Assembly: GCA_964465915.1 (NCBI GenBank)
Contig: CAYXMJ010000060.1
Span: 1-15,104 of the forward strand
Origin: CAVPHV01 sp964465915
Lineage (GTDB): Bacteria; Actinomycetota; Acidimicrobiia; Spongiisociales; UBA5794
DNA: 15,104 nt
Reading direction: 5' to 3'
In this document: positions 13,980-15,104 of the stretch, piece by piece
Layout of the letters: every line of letters begins with the position of its first letter
Position numbering within the stretch: the first letter of the stretch is position 1
Program-made: the position numbers and the translations under genes
Notes under the pieces: generated by a model
Seen by the model: the letters and a program-made list of their open reading frames with translations, nothing else
The model's database searches: none
What the model was told of the DNA's origin: nothing

Positions 13980-15104
13980 ATGAGCGACCCGCAAAGCACG
14001 GTACAGCCTGACGACGCAGCGGCACCTGCCGCTCCCACAGAGCCACCAGAGGCACCGCCGCCGGTCGTGGAATACACTGTCAGCGCAAAGACGATCTGGC
14101 GCGTGATCGCAATGGTGCTGCTCACGCTGGCCGGTCTCGTCGTCTTGTACCGCGCCCGCGATCTCGTCGGCATGCTGATCATCTCGATCTTCTTCAGCCT
14201 GGCGTTGATCCCCCTTGTTGAGCGTCTTCACCGCAATCGGGGATGGAAACGCGGCGCCGCCGTCGGCGCGGTGTATGCGGGCGGCGCTCTGTTCATGATC
14301 ATCATGGTGGTCTTCCTGATCCCGATGATCGTCCAAGTCGCCCAGACCGTTGGGGACAACTGGTCGGAGTGGATCGACAACGCCAACCAGTGGCTCGAGG
14401 ACACCTTCGGCGTCAGCCTCAACGACACCTCATCGACAGCCGCCTCAGGCGAAGAGGCCGCCGGTGCCGCAGAGGACTGGTCCAAGCAGGCCCTCGGCGG
14501 CATTGTCGGGGCATTCGCCACGGGAGTCGGCCTCATCTTCAGTGCGATGACCATCGCGCTGTTCACGTTCTACTTCACGGCCGACCATCAGCGGATCATG
14601 CGCCTGGTGCTTTCGATGTTCCCCCCGGAGCATCAGGAACGGCTCGGGTGGACATTCGACCAGGCGATCGAGCAAACCGGAGGCTACTTCTACTCCCGCA
14701 TCATCCTGATGGGGATCAACGGCCTCGGCTTCTTCTTCACCATGGTGCTGGTCGGATTGCCGGTGCTGATCGCAATACCACTTGCGATCTTCGCCGGGTT
14801 TGTCTCCGAGTTCATCCCTGCCGTCGGAACCTACATCGGAGGCGCCGTCCCGGTGCTGATGGCCTTGGCCCTCGAGGGCTTTGTTCAGGCGCTGATCGTT
14901 CTGGCCTACGTGCTGATTTATCAGCAGGTCGAGAACTACTGGCTGAGCCCAAAGTTGAGCGCCAAGACCATGACGCTCAATGGTGGGGTTGCCTTTGGAG
15001 CCGCCCTGGCCGGCGGTGCGATTGCCGGCCCGATGGGCGCCTTCATGGCCCTGCCGATCGCAGCGCTGATCACGTCGTTCCTGTCCCACTACCGCACGGC
15101 GCAA
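13980..15104 (+). CDS. AI-2E/PerM family transporter, 3' end outside window
   Basis: A polytopic membrane protein of the AI-2E (PerM/YdiK/TqsA) family, whose members are proposed exporters or permeases. 375 codons are visible with no stop before the edge, close to full family length. After an Ala/Pro-rich cytoplasmic N-terminus (1-32) come paired helices (about 39-57 and 62-80), a third (93-120), a long outer loop with an acidic Ala/Ser-rich insert (about 121-172), and more helices at 173-199, 240-280, 288-315 and 333-366. Family hallmarks are the GFVSEFIPAVGTYIGG loop and YQQVENYWLSPKL (314-326). GAGGTGAC directly upstream provides a Shine-Dalgarno sequence for ATG 13980. The transported substrate is unknown. 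Confidence 0.92.
   Translation, partial: MSDPQSTVQPDDAAAPAAPTEPPEAPPPVVEYTVSAKTIWRVIAMVLLTLAGLVVLYRARDLVGMLIISIFFSLALIPLVERLHRNRGWKRGAAVGAVYAGGALFMIIMVVFLIPMIVQVAQTVGDNWSEWIDNANQWLEDTFGVSLNDTSSTAASGEEAAGAAEDWSKQALGGIVGAFATGVGLIFSAMTIALFTFYFTADHQRIMRLVLSMFPPEHQERLGWTFDQAIEQTGGYFYSRIILMGINGLGFFFTMVLVGLPVLIAIPLAIFAGFVSEFIPAVGTYIGGAVPVLMALALEGFVQALIVLAYVLIYQQVENYWLSPKLSAKTMTLNGGVAFGAALAGGAIAGPMGAFMALPIAALITSFLSHYRTAQ

Noticed and set aside
1..15104. tRNA, rRNA, CRISPR arrays, insertion sequences
   Set aside because: No cloverleaf, rRNA signature, regularly spaced repeats, transposase frame or terminal inverted repeats were found by eye.

Overview
The window is high-GC, densely coded DNA. GTG starts, GTGA stop/start overlaps, probable leaderless promoters and WXG100/EccC genes point to an actinobacterium. 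A deep lineage such as Acidimicrobiia is my guess from gene content, not something the sequence proves. A 100-N gap flanked by two identical 55-bp ends shows that this is a short-read scaffold, probably from a metagenome.

Positions 1-7777 hold a compact type VII secretion (ESX)-like locus built as two divergent operons around an AT-rich control region (about 5220-5313). The leftward operon encodes two WXG100 proteins (90 and 120 aa), a single-chain three-module EccC/EssC-type ATPase (1302 aa), and a protein cut by the window edge that looks like a DUF1023 alpha/beta-hydrolase. The rightward operon encodes a three-helix membrane protein with a C-terminal LysM domain, a single-pass protein with two NTF2-like domains resembling TcpC/VirB8 of conjugation machines, and a soluble protein with a faint likeness to EspG chaperones. 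Both operons are tightly packed, with a 10-bp overlap, 3-bp and 29-bp gaps on the left and GTGA overlaps on the right. No EccB, EccD, EccE or mycosin lies in view, so the system is either non-canonical or continues left of position 1. The control region carries a near-perfect 14-bp inverted repeat that contains both divergent -35 boxes.

Positions 7818-8615 encode SurE nucleotidase, convergent with the secretion locus. A secreted 799-aa protein (8760-11159) follows divergently. It has an N-terminal beta-propeller-like part and three Ig-like repeats, and it ends at a strong hairpin terminator. A small heat-shock protein gene (11330-11901) has its own promoter with a dyad over the -35 region. 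It is interrupted only by the assembly gap: collapsing the duplicated 55 bp restores an intact 138-aa Hsp20.

Positions 11982-15104 hold housekeeping or stress genes: a GNAT acetyltransferase, a small cupin directly followed by a stand-alone LigD-type polymerase/primase, a 195-bp spacer with two short hairpins, and an AI-2E/PerM family membrane protein that runs off the right edge. SurE, the acetyltransferase, the cupin and the LysM gene each have a TANNNT -10-like hexamer 6-8 nt before the start codon, the usual layout of leaderless transcription.
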